Assembly (NCBI GenBank): GCA_028023455.1
Contig: JAQFVV010006221.1
Coordinates: 2,054,001 to 2,118,000, forward strand
Direction of reading: 5' to 3'
DNA from: Epiperipatus broadwayi
Taxonomy: Eukaryota; Onychophora; Udeonychophora; Euonychophora; Peripatidae
Length of the DNA stretch: 64,000 bases
Shown here: positions 22,201-32,814 of the stretch, in pieces
Layout: each line of letters starts with the position of its first letter
How positions within the stretch are numbered: position 1 is the first letter of the stretch
Notes under the pieces: model-generated
What the model saw: the letters and a program-made list of their open reading frames with translations, nothing else
The model's database searches: none
Told to the model about the DNA's origin: nothing
Program-made: the position numbers and the translations under genes

Positions 22201-23546
22201 AATTCACATAATAGTAAAAGTGAGTAGCTGAAGAACATTAAGGTTTTTTAAATAATTCCATATTGAGAAATGTGAAAAAAGAAAAATCTCAGTTTAATCA
22301 CTTGAATGGAGTTACTGTGCTCATCCTTTCACTTCAGTGCTCAAGATAAAATTATGTTTGAATTGTGTAATAATTTTGGTATAAAAAATTTAAAAAGAGG
22401 AAAATAAAGAATTTACTTTATTATATATATATATCTATAACTAAATTAATATAATGTGAGCAATTATTTCGATTTGCTTATATTTGCAGTATTAGTATTA
22501 GTATTTGATATTTCTATTTGCAAAACTATAAAAAACATTCTAGTCTCTCATTCATAATTGAGTTTTTGATTTGATTGAAATTGATAATATATTTCTAGAA
22601 AAGTTTTTAAGTGTAAGGAATTTTAACAATATCGTGTAAAATAATATTGAAATTAAAAAAGTAATATTTGAATATCAAATTATGTTTTTGTTGAACTGTT
22701 AAAACAAAGCTCATTTAAATCGTAATTTTATTACCATCTTTTCATTATACACATCTTATAATAACTTAAAAAGTTATTAAATGCTTTTATTTAAGTTAAA
22801 TACTCAATTTGATTGTTCATTTATTTAGAATAAATTTTGAAATCAATGATTAACATATTTCTATCAAATGGACAAATGTTAGAAATCGATGCCATTGTAA
22901 TACGACAATGAAATACTTACAGAGTTATTAATTGGTTTATATAATCCAAGACTGTTGGCAGACTAAATTTCAAATGTATTGATATTGGTTCAATAAGTTT
23001 TCACTATTGCACACAAGAGATCGGTATATTTTTCTAAAAAAAAACTAAAAATGAAAAGTGTTCATGATAAATTCAAATAAAAATAAAGACAAATCTTGCT
23101 TTTTCTTAGTTACTTTAAATTTTAATTTCTCTTGATTATAAGATTTTTTTTTTTTTTAAAGAAAGAAAATAATATAAGATTGATTTTTTTATAAAGTAAA
23201 CATTATTAATAGAAAATTGCATAAAGTCTTATTATATACATAAAAAAATAAATTTAAGTTACATAACATTTGATATATATGGATACATGGGCAAAACAAT
23301 TGCTGTTTCAAGGCAGATGAAGAATGATTTGAACTTGAAGATAATAATATGTTATATAGATGGATGTGTACTGTATTTGCAAGTTATACAGGTTATATAT
23401 AACTGCATCAAAGGACATGCTTGCTTTGGATGCTAATAAACATTATGAATTAATGTTGACATTATGTACAACTCAGAAAAATATTATACTGTTAAATTTC
23501 ATTATAATTTTTATAGGTAAAAATTTGAGAGCATTTATGTACATGT
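22201..23546. other. Intron B-C stretch, nothing recognised
   Basis: AT-rich sequence with poly-T runs. No open frames of note, no inverted repeats that I can support. Confidence 0.45.
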
Positions 23547-23557
23547 AAACCACTCTT

Positions 23558-23746
23558 AAACTGGATTCCAAGAGATTGTAAAAGACCCAGAAAGAGACCA
23601 CATGTGAGATGGATGGATGAAATAAGAAAATGTGTAGGGGTGTTGTGGAGAAGAGAAGCTAAAGATCGGAGAAGATGGATTACACTTGGAGAGACCTTCA
23701 TCCTGCAGTGGATTGATAATGGTTGATGATGATGATGATGATGATG
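23558..23746 (+). mobile_element. RTE-4: 189-bp 3' stub with 11-bp target duplication
   Basis: This is the last 189 bp of the RTE family, nearly identical to RTE-1 8258-8435 and ending in a (GAT)n tail. AAACCACTCTT occurs immediately before (23547-23557) and after (23747-23757), a textbook target-site duplication. The piece encodes only the C-terminal tail (PRKRPHVRWMDEIRK). It is an extreme 5' truncation and one of the youngest insertions in the window. Confidence 0.92.
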
Positions 23747-23935
23747 AAACCACTCTTTATTATTTTTGTAAGGACATTGTAATTTTTGTTATCAAATATG
23801 ATTGGACAGTGAGCAAGCCGCATGGTTCTAGGAATCAATTTTTAATGCACAATTTTCTTTCAAATTTTTCATTTTAATTAAAATTAGAATAATTACAAAA
23901 AGATCCTAATATTAAAGAGTTAAAAATAATATATA

Positions 23936-24225
23936 TAAAAAATATTTTATAATCTTTTTATTTACTGTGCAATAAAAAACCCAAAATAGTTATTTTCTTC
24001 AACAAACAATTGGGGTTATTATATTTAACTTGAAATAAAAGTATGGGGTTTCCAGAAATTAATTAATTCAATCACTAATTTTTACACAAGTGATTGAATT
24101 AATCAATTTCTGAATACCCCATGCTTTTGTTTCAAGTTAAATATAGTTTTAAAAAAAATCCCAATTATTTTGGTTTTCTTAGAGCACAGTAAATAGAAGT
24201 GTTTATTATAAAATATTTTTTATAT
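23936..24225. repeat. Palindromic MITE-like element
   Basis: The left arm (CCCAAAATAGTTATTTTC, then GGGGTTATTATATTTAACTTGAAA, then GTATGGGGTTT) is mirrored by the right arm (ACCCCATGC, then TTTCAAGTTAAATATA, then CCCAATTATTTTGG). The centre is at about 24080. The arms have diverged by indels. It has no coding capacity and its superfamily is unknown. Confidence 0.6.
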
Positions 24226-24493
24226 ATATTTTTTTTTGTAATTAGATTAACCTCAGCTACTTTACAGCTAATTCTATTATTTCTTAAAAAAATAGTGCTT
24301 TTGAATTTATCTGGGGAATTTCCCTCTTTTATATTTAGAATTTAAAATGGGAGATTTTACTCACTACTTATCATTAATGTTTGAAATAATTTCTATTCGT
24401 GCTCTGTGTAGACTTAGTGATATCAATTTATTTTTGATTTACAGAGGCATTACTGGTGTTTATCTTTTGGATTGATTAAAAATAATTAATTAG

Positions 24494-24735
24494 TTTATTG
24501 CTTACAAATTCGTAAATTAAATCTGAACACTGGGAGTGATAGAACCAGAGTGACAATCCATAGATTTTGAGCTCTGTGTCTGCTATTGTACTAAACCGTG
24601 CAGAAAAAATATATAATCAAATAGGTTATTATTTGAAAATTCATGTGAAGTCTGAGAACCAGAAGTTACAGATGGAGCTGCAATCCATGGATTTCACTCC
24701 AGAATCTTTACTATCATTGTACTGGCTTGCTTAAT
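24494..24735. repeat. Two tandem degenerate units of the 105-bp repeat
   Basis: Units 24494-24610 and 24623-24735 resemble each other and 13511-13615. Shared landmarks are a CCAGAG/CCAGAA motif, GCAATCCATGGATTT or ACAATCCATAGATTT, and GTACTAAACC or GTACTGGCTT near the end. Their origin is unknown; a SINE is possible. Confidence 0.4.
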
Positions 24736-25065
24736 TTCTGATGTAATTTGTTTGGAAAGGCACTTTTATTATTTTATATGAATCATCTCTGATTTCTATT
24801 GTTTATCGTTTATAATATTGGCAATTGTAAAATTAATAATTTTTAATTATAATAACTTTTTGATGCTACTTTTTTATAAAGGTCCTGTGAATTTGAATAC
24901 ATTTTAAATTGAATTTTGAAAATATGACTAATTATACTTAAACTTTAGCACTTATTTATGTTTTGTTTTTGTTGAAGTGCTTTTCTTTGAAAAAAATCAA
25001 AGAATCTTGCATAGTATATGCATTTATTATTTATGCACTTAATGTGTTCATTTATTCAGTACCCT

Positions 25066-25145
25066 GCACTGTTTGGAGCAATTGGTAGAGCGTCTTACTT
25101 GAGCTAGGGCGGTCCCAGGATCGACTTTGGCATTTGCAGGTTTGG
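25066..25145 (+). repeat. tRNA-derived sequence (pseudo-tRNA or SINE head)
   Basis: TGGAGCAATTGGTAGAGCG looks like a polymerase III A box with D arm. GGTCCCAGGATCGA about 30 bp later looks like a worn B box/T arm. The spacing is that of a tRNA. The downstream part (CCCAAACTTATGAACTCCC, AATAAAGCC, then T-rich) may be the body of a SINE. It is not a functional tRNA because the arms no longer pair. Confidence 0.5.
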
Positions 25146-25199
25146 TGCCCAAACTTATGAACTCCCAAACAATAAAGCCATACGCCCTTTTTTTTTATT

Positions 25200-27480
25200 C
25201 ATTTAATAATGACTGCATAACTTTTGCATTCTGCTTCCAGGAAGATAACGATTCAAATTTGATAGTATCTAATATTTTTTCCTAATTTAAAAATATGAAG
25301 CATTATGTATATTTAATCTATATTCCATTTGTTGTCTAATTTTGTATTAATTGATTCCCCATTGTCACTACCTTTGTGATGTGAAAAATAATTAATATAT
25401 TGTACTGTAAGTTGTGTTTAATTTTTGTACACTTGTTTTGTCTCTTTTTTATTTATATTCCTGAGCCTTCACTAATTTGTTGACTACTACTTAGAAACTA
25501 AATAGCAGCACTTTATTCTCTCAAAATCTTGGTTATTGGTTATTTCTCTTGACTTTAAAGGTATTATTTTTTATAAGTTACTATAATTACTCTCCGCCAC
25601 TTGTTTAGGCTTCCATAATGTAAATGAAAAGTTATTATTTTTTGGATGCTTATATTTTTAATCATAGTTTTATTTTGTATTTGTTCATTTATTAGATAAT
25701 ATAGTTGCTTTTAATGATATGTTTAATATGTGCTTAAGAATATATGATGCCATTTTGTTTGTCACTTTTAATAATTATCTCTTTCTTAGTATGTTTTTAT
25801 CTTAATTTTACTATCAAGAAAGTAATGTGTATTTTTTACTCAAAGAAAATGAAAGTCAGAAGTTTCTATTCATAAGTCATAAACTAATAAGTCTTCTTAG
25901 GCATTTAAAACTAATAAGTCTTGTTAGGCATTTTCTGTGAAACCTTTTTTTATGATTGTAAATCCTCTATTTCTTATCTTTCCCCCAAAATCATATCATC
26001 ATAATCACTCATTCTCAACATAAAATCTTATATTAAAACAACCAAAAATTTCTAACAGTTTTCATTTTTATGTTTCTTTCACTCTTCATATTTTTTGTCC
26101 TATTATTGTTTCAAAATCTCACACTTTACAAATAAATGTCCAATACCTGTCCTTACCATCTCCACATAAATCACATTTACAGAATTAAATTTTTAATCTA
26201 ATTTTATCTTGTTAATTTTCCTTAATATCCAAAGTTTCTATCCTTGCTGAAATAACAGTAAATGTATTTGATTGTTATTGTAATTTATATATTTTTAATT
26301 TCTATATATAACCCTAAATTATTTTTTATTCATTCAGTTACATAACTCTTTTTTTCTAATCCATTTATCTATCTGATTTTCCCATTCCTCACACTATGGA
26401 CTTATCTATTCCAGTTTTTAAATAAATGCATGGAAATAAATTTTATTTCTGTTAACTATGATATAAAAAACTCTAGTCCATTGTCTTTGTTGTCTTCTTT
26501 AATAATCTAATTAAGCATTATTTTGATTCATATATTGTAGTCTTCTAAACATTTTAAATTTTTGTTTAATTTGTCTGACTAAAAGTCTTCTTTTCCCATT
26601 GAAGAGCCACACTTGCTAAATGCAGTTCACCACTTAATGCATATCTTCCAACTATTTTTTAATTGTTTCTAAAAATTCTGAATCATCTACCTATCACAAA
26701 ATACCATATTTTCAATTGTTAAAGCAGTATCATTGTCTTTTTCTAAATTAATTTACATATCTCATATTTGATCTGTGCAGTGTTTAATATTTTTAAAAAA
26801 AAGAAAAGAAAATAATAAGTAATAATTATAATAAATGACAAAATTAAAATTTGTCAGTATATGTTAATGTTTTATTTTAAAAGTATTCTTTAAAATTTAA
26901 AAACATATTGAGCATTTTCAATTTAATGCTGTTATCATATAACTTGTTTTCTGGAATAATTTAAGTGATAGTAAATCTTTTTAAAAATACGTTTATAATT
27001 GGACAACTAAAAATTTTATCTTAATTAATTTATATGTATTTTAATATTATCATAAAACAGAAATAAATACAAACCATTATTATTTTTTGCATTAATAATT
27101 AATTTATTTGATTTTATATAATTTATTTTTTGGTATAATTATTTAAATATTTTAATGTTTGTGTAACCAATAAAGAAAATAAATATTTTTTTTTTTAGTT
27201 CTGCGTCTGCAAGGTTAGATTTAGTTTAAATTTACTAAAGCAAAAATATACTTAAGCAACCTTACTGGAAAAAAAACAACAGCCTATAATTAAATTTTGA
27301 AATAATATATAAACAGACCAATAGACAATCAGGCAGGCAGACAGATAGATAAATGAACAGACAGATTTGTGCAATGTGTTTAAAATCTATATTTATTTAT
27401 TTTTAAATATTGAATTTATAATTTTGAGAAATCTTTTTGCATCTGTAAATTATTACATTATGTATATTTCAAATCAATTA
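25200..27480. other. Intron B-C stretch, nothing recognised
   Basis: AT-rich, with a short local duplication (AAACTAATAAGTCTT at about 25882 and 25908) and a short GACAGATAGATA-like microsatellite near 27330-27365. No gene or element identified. Confidence 0.45.
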
Positions 27481-27504
27481 AAGAATTTGTGATTTATTTT
27501 TCAG

Positions 27505-27639
27505 AAAATGATTCCTTTACATATTAAATATGTTGAACAATATCCACGATTTTATTCTGTTTATCAAACAATTCCTTTATTTTCAAATGCACCTGATGAG
27601 AAATTAGAATTAAAGTTTTCAAGAATGTTACTCGAAATG
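27505..27639 (+). CDS. ICE2: ICE2 exon C
   Basis: Acceptor TTATTTTTCAG ends at 27504 and donor GTTAGTTT starts at 27640. The exon is exactly 45 codons, phase 0. It encodes HIKYVEQYPRFYSVYQTIPL, then LELKFSRMLLEM. The pattern V-x-x-Y-x-x-FY-x-x-x-x-x-x-x-L followed by LELKxxRxLL aligns with the EQVKKYSEFYTLHEVTSL and GLKLEKTLLAL region of vertebrate ICE2. This region is the most ordered part of the N-terminal half. Confidence 0.82.
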
Positions 27640-27849
27640 GTTAGTTTTGTTTACATTAAAATTTTATAATAATAAATACCTTTATGCATTTGTATGAATT
27701 TATATCTATCATGAGAATCTTGGGAAAGGTGGGGGGGGGGGGATTGTACTATTTAAACCATAAATCCTAGATATGATATAGAATAAAATATCTTTATATA
27801 ACAACAAAATAATATACGACAATAGCTGTAATATAATCATAACATAAAA

Positions 27850-28420
27850 AAGCTCTTTTCGGCAATTTTTGCCCTTTTCAATATGCCTTGGTTAATACAA
27901 AAAACAAGGTATATTGCATATATAGCGACATCTACTAGCTTTATATAAAATTAACACAAGCCTTTAATTATGCTTTAGTATCTTTATAATAACACACGTT
28001 ATATAACCTCCATTCGTTTTTCATTACCCAATTATTAGTTAAATTAATTGATGTTTTATAAATGGTCATACAATTATTTTTGTTATAATTAATGTAATTA
28101 GTTTCATATATCTTCCTTCTATCAATTTCTTTAATATAATTTAATGGGCTTATATTTTTAATACAACCTATTCTATGTCCATATTTTAAGTAGTGAACAT
28201 ATAATGCAGATCTGTCATCTCTTCTATTAATATCATTATTATGTTCTTTAAAAAGCCCTTTCTTATAATTATTTCGCTGTATGTCCATAATAAACCATAC
28301 TGCAAACTATATATTTAGAAACCATTTTTTCACTTCTTTTATACAATTATACATAATTTACACAACGCTAGTCTTTTTACATCCTTCCTAGCTTTCTTTA
28401 AACATTTCAAATGGAAGATC
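27850..28420 (-). pseudogene. PLE-3: GIY-YIG domain followed by a worn hammerhead
   Basis: On the - strand, 28288-27968 is open: KGLFKEHNNDINRRDDRSAL, YLKYGHRIGCIKN, then RRKIYETNYINYNKN and SINLTNNWVMKNEW. This is the central and C-terminal part of a PLE GIY-YIG endonuclease (R-x-x-EH, H-x-I, the E-x-x-YI-type end). The GIY half is disrupted at about 28330-28290. About 85 bp after the stop (27883-27851) the strand reads UUGAAAA, GGCAA/UUGCC stem, GAAAA, a hammerhead remnant with a worn first box. Close relatives are PLE-5 and PLE-8. Confidence 0.75.
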
Positions 28421-29012
28421 TGATCACATACAGTACACTCTACCAAAGCACGCCTACTTTTCTTCTGACCATCATGCATACATTGTGGATACGAATATAG
28501 AACAGATTAATAAAGTGCCCTTTCCTGAATTCTATATAAAGTAAAATATTATAGGCAACATGGGAATTGTAAAAGATAATATAAGATTTAAAGGACTGAT
28601 TTTGGCAAAACTCCATCAGCTGATTCAAATCTTTGGGTATCACTAACCACAAATCAGAGAAGGGTAGAATCTAAATAATTTACACTTGTGAAGTTGGCTA
28701 TTATTTAGATACAATAAAATATATAATTTTAAATGAAGATCTGCAATAAGTATTTCAGTGTTGTAAATCATGTATTACATATAACTGATTACATGAAAGT
28801 TTAAAATAATAAAATCACAAAGTTCTGGTTAAATATAGTTTTAGTTTTTATTGTAGTGAGAATTGCATAAAACTACATATAATTTTGACTTTATAAAGAC
28901 TTCATCTGATAAGTAACATTGTAATAAGATTTTTATAAAGCAATAGAAATACAGAACATTTATATATATATGAAAAACAAAAAACAAGTTAAAAACTTGC
29001 TAACGCTTGTAT

Positions 29013-29325
29013 TTATGTCAACAGATGGCATTCTACCAAAAACACCGTCAAGCATATGTTTACATAAACGTCAGAGCAAGCATTCACCACTTTCAGATCA
29101 TGATTTCAAGCTATTTGCTATCATCAGTGAAAGACAGAAATAAGAAACTAGATCTAAACACAAACTCTGAGTGTTTATGAAACAGTTTCTATTCAGCTTG
29201 CAAGCGTGAATCTTTTAGACACGTAATGTCTTCAAACTCAGCATAGCAAGCCAGATAGCTATATGGGTCTGATCTCAGTTCAGCACCACATAGTAGAACG
29301 CCATCTGTTGACATATATAATAATA
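29013..29325. mobile_element. P2 element, single copy with 22-bp terminal inverted repeats
   Basis: It starts TATGTCAACAGATGGCATT (29013) and ends with the near-complement GCCATCTGTTGACATA (about 29325). Inside are a hammerhead on the - strand (29133-29090), CTAGATCTAAACAC, and GACACGTAATGTCTTCAAAC, all also found in the palindrome at 53955-54477. No coding signal. Confidence 0.65.
29090..29133 (-). ncRNA. Hammerhead ribozyme, P2, core and stems intact
   Basis: - strand: stem I CUUUCA (29133-29128), CUGAUGA (29127-29121), stem II AGC/GCU (3 bp, U-U mismatch at its base), GAAA (29107-29104), stem III AUC/GAU with a tiny loop, cleavage triplet AUC (29098-29096), stem I UGAAAG (29095-29090). 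Stem I is a perfect 6 bp. The related copy at 54056 has CCUUCA/UGAAGG, a compensatory C-G to U-A change, which argues that this stem was maintained by function. Stem II is short, so activity in isolation may be weak. Confidence 0.8.
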
Positions 29326-29390
29326 ATAATATTATATATATAATGATAATATTATGATTCGATGTCTGTATTTTTAAAGCAATATACGTA

Positions 29391-30100
29391 ATTATATAAC
29401 TGAATATTTGTAAATACAGTAACTTAATAATTAAAAAATATTTTATCCACTTAGGAGCGCTTTCGATTATCCCAGTAATCTGTGTCCACTAAAGCTTTGA
29501 AATGCTAACTTTCCCACAATTCCGTGATCTTAATGTTTGCTGCTTGCCTGTTAATTAAGTCATGTTTATATTTGTATATTAGCATAGCTTCCTTTATTTT
29601 TCTTTTATTGTTATTTTTTTCAATTTGCAATATTTTTACACTGTTAAAATTGAAGTCAAAACCATAAATACATGATTTATTATGGTCGTAAAAAACAGAT
29701 GCTGAAATATTATCTACTATGCAATTTTGTTTCGATTTCTGAACATGTTTTAATCAAAACAGAATTGAATAGTAGATAATATTTCAGCATCTGTTTTTTA
29801 CGACCATAATAAATCATGTATTTATGGTTTTGACTTCAATTTTAACAGTGTAAAAATATTGCAAATTGAAAAAAATAACAATAAAAGAAAAATAAAGGAA
29901 GCCATGCTAATATACAAATATAAACATGACTTAATTAACAGGCAAGCAGCAAACGTTAAGATCACGGAATTGTGGGAAAGTTAGCATTTCAAAGCTTTAG
30001 TTGACACAGATTACTGGGATAATCGAAAGCGCTCCTAAGTGGATAAAATATTTTTTAATTATTAAGTTACTGTATTTACAAATATTCAGTTATATAATTA
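29391..30100. mobile_element. PLE-4: inverted pair of PLE 3' ends (arms ~340 bp, nearly identical)
   Basis: Arms 29391-about 29733 and about 29757-30100 match with only a few visible differences, around a centre of about 22 bp. The right arm on + encodes VFYDHNKSCIYGFDFNFNSV, KILQIEKNNNKRKIKEAML, then ITELWES, the end of a PLE GIY-YIG domain. This is followed by a hammerhead-like remnant (GAUUA/UAAUC stem and GAAAG at about 30008-30029, first box worn to UUGACAC). The left arm carries the same on the - strand. It is a head-to-head PLE duplication rather than a MITE. Confidence 0.75.
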
Positions 30101-30384
30101 CATATATATATATATTATCATTTAATTATAAATGTACTTAACATTTATCATGAATTTCTTCCATATTAGCCTTTGCTCAATAGTTAATAAGGAATTGCAC
30201 AACATTTCTATGACCTCTATTGACAGCTAATAAAAGTGGAGTTCAATCTGATGCATCCAGTGAATTCATTTTTGCACCATATTGAATCAATTTTTCAACT
30301 AACTCTGGTAAATCCTCTATTTGCAGCAATATGAAGAGCTGATGTTTTAACACTTTAAATAGCTCACATAGGGGAAAAGCATCT

Positions 30385-30536
30385 CCAATAGTAGCTAACT
30401 CTTCATATAGTAGTGTCACCTAATGCAAGCCTTAGTAATCAATGGATGTAAGATTTGCATTAGATCCTAAAGTCTAGGTGCAGTGCTCTCAGATTCAAAG
30501 CTCCTCGCTGATGAAAGCCACAAGCTAGAAACTTGT
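30385..30536. repeat. P1 fragment ending at the hammerhead cleavage site
   Basis: The left part (CTTCATATAGTAGTGTCACC through AATCAATGGATG) is one P1 terminus. From CATTAGATCC it switches to the opposite P1 strand and runs through GCAGTGCTCTCAG, CUGAUGA (about 30507-30513), GAAAC and UUGUC. P1 similarity stops one base after GUC, that is at the expected ribozyme cleavage position. The following DNA belongs to the LINE at 30545. Confidence 0.6.
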
Positions 30537-30544
30537 CTCGAAAT

Positions 30545-32340
30545 TTAGTGAAGAACAATCGATTAATACTGGGGAAAGAGAAGAGAAAGAATTTTTTTGA
30601 GGGGATATAAAGTTAAGTGTGAAGTAATCAGAAAAATTGCTTGGATGAATGGGAGAAAAAATTGATAAATGAAGCAAAGAAAAGAAAGGGATTGATAAAG
30701 AAATTAACAATGTTTTCACATAATAAATATGATGTAACTAGAATTGTATGGAAGGGAGTGGCAATAGTAGCAGTGTTAACACATGGTAATGGTGTGTTAT
30801 GTATTAGTAAAGGTGTGTTAGATTAATTCGAAAAAGTACAAAGAGAAGAAGGAAGACATGTATTAGATGCAGATGTGCTGATGGCAAAGGAGACAATTCA
30901 AGGAGAATGTGATGATTTAAGTTTTTATATGAGAGATGCAAAAAGCAAAATAAAAATTTTTGGTAGATTGAAATTTATGGACAATAAGAGAATAGCCAAA
31001 ATAGTATTTTAATTGGTTTATGAGTAAAGGACAGACAATAAGATGGGTAAGAAAGGTAGTATGGTATGCATAAGATTTGGATAAAGAATTTATATCAGTG
31101 TACTTATACAAAATGTGGGATGATTGTGTTAGGAGAATTGTTGAGTGTTATAGTGGTGGTAAGGAATTGGATAGAAGAATAGATACATTAATAAAAAATA
31201 GGGAGTTGGAGAGATGGAGAACTAGTATGGAGAGTAAAAAGAGTTTAAATATATATAAAAGTAAACAGAATATTGGGTCAAGTTAATTTATGATAATAGC
31301 AAGGGAAGTAGTTTACTGTTTAAGGCTTGAACAGGATCCTTAGCAATAAGGGAATATATACATAAATGGAAAAATATGGATAATTTATTCTAATTATTAA
31401 TATGCGATTTTTTCGCATGCATTAGTGAAGCTGTAATTATACTATAATGTTTAATATGCCTGCTTAGCGCTTTCAAGATTTAGTATTAAAATCTCATACT
31501 CATAGTTTTACGTATGAAGACTGTTGTCATTTATTGTACACGTATGCAAATGAATTTTAATTTTAATTAATTAGTCCATTGTTTGGAGAGAGAAAAACAT
31601 GCCTCTCTTTTATTAATGGCACAGATTATTTGTTATGTAAAAAGCTTCTTTGACTTTTCTTTTGGCATCACTCTTCTCTGTGCAAATTATTTGGGCAGAA
31701 CTGGGTTCGAATATATGGCCTATGCTCTCTCCAAATAATGGACTAACTAATTTAAAAATTCAAGCTCATTTGCATACATGTACAATAAATCCCAACAGTC
31801 TTCATTAGTAAAGCTATGAGTATGAGATTTGAATACTAAATCTCGAAAGTGCTAAGCAGGCATATTAAACATTATAGTATAATTACAGCTTCACTAACGC
31901 ATGCGAAAAAATCGCATATTTATAATTACAATTTTTATTGGTGAAGAGAAAAACAATTTATTACACAATTTATTCTGCAAGTTGTGTTAAGAAGGCATAG
32001 AAAATATTAGGCATCTGTTAATTGAATGTAAATACCTGGAAGCAGAAAGGGTACAAGTAATGAAGGTGTGGAAGAATAAATATAAACAAAGTGATTATAC
32101 AGAAAATGGGTTATTGATTTTTATGCTGGGTTTGGGAAAAGATAAGGGAGGATTTAGATATAAAGACCATAGACCATGGAGTTGACAAAGATTGTGTTGT
32201 GGAATGGGGAAAACTTATGGTGGGGAAAGAAAAGGTAAGGTGGCTAACAGGTTTCTCTGGGCATAGTGGCTGAGAGATTCCACTCCAGAAATAAGCCACA
32301 GTGCATCGCACCGGATTCAAGAGTACTTGCCAAAATTTCA
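30545..32340 (+). pseudogene. Degenerate LINE 3' part of another family, interrupted by a palindrome
   Basis: In shifting + frames I read a VLTHGNGVLCISK region, EKVQREEGRHVL, KETIQGECDDL, GRLKFMDNKRIAK and WVRKVVW. After the insertion at 31395-31922 it continues with LCEEGIENIRHLLIECKYLE-like residues (Cys-x-x-Cys...His...Cys) and a tail near RIQEYLPKF. The order (YG-type thumb region, QRxxGRxxL, GRLxxMDxxRxAKxVF, C-terminal Cys/His knuckle) is typical of LINE reverse-transcriptase C-termini. It differs from the RTE family and has many stops. Confidence 0.55.
31395..31922. repeat. Inverted-repeat element (arms ~190 bp) nested in the LINE
   Basis: It starts ATATGCGATTTTTTCGCATG and ends with the complement CATGCGAAAAAATCGCATAT. 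The arms (about 31401-31590 and 31735-31922) also share AAGCTGTAATTATACTATAA and GCGCTTTCAAGATTTAGTA. The central 145 bp (GGAGAGAGAAAA...GCTCTCTCC) is itself terminated by inverted sequence. The flanking LINE frame resumes after it. Superfamily unknown. Confidence 0.65.
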
Positions 32341-32489
32341 ATAATACCTCAATTATTTAATCTCAGATAACTATTTTTTGGAATTTAATCACTACTGATT
32401 TGAAGAAAATATCAGTAACAATAATTATTATTGGTATATTAGCAAGAAATCATAGATGCTGTTTATAATCACAATAAACATCACATGAT

Positions 32490-32610
32490 CACCATTTCTT
32501 ATGCTTGCTTATAACTGTTACATATTGCCACTCAGTGCAAGCCAGAGTTCTGGCATCTATTGATTACTCTGGCTTGCACTGAGTGGCATACATATAGAGA
32601 GTTTTGCCTG
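32490..32610. repeat. Short P1 relic
   Basis: ATCACATGATCACCATTTCTTATGC, then CCACTCAGTGCAAGCCAG and its complement CTGGCTTGCACTGAGTGG, then AGAGTTTTGCCTGTT: the inner end and both termini of P1 without the hammerhead-bearing middle. This is a strongly deleted palindrome. Confidence 0.6.
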
Positions 32611-32814
32611 TTTTCATAACCACAATAAAGATTACGAATTTTTTCCAAGACTGTTCATTTACTGATATTTCTCAGCATGGAACATTTCATGCCTGTCTTC
32701 ATACATGCCCCCCCCCCTTCTCAAAAATATTTAATATTTTTTATTTGTGAAAACATTTCATATTAGTATATGTATAACATGAATTAATAAATTAGTAAAT
32801 TATAAGTTTTTTTT

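Noticed and set aside
27592-27598. CTGATGA inside ICE2 exon C
   Set aside because: Codons for PDE in the reading frame; no hammerhead structure around it.
27729-27742. Poly-G run as a functional element
   Set aside because: A single homopolymer without the several G tracts needed for a quadruplex; treated as low complexity.
31735-31922. Possible hammerhead in the palindrome at 31395-31922
   Set aside because: A TCTCGAAAG string is present but no CUGANGA box is placed correctly.
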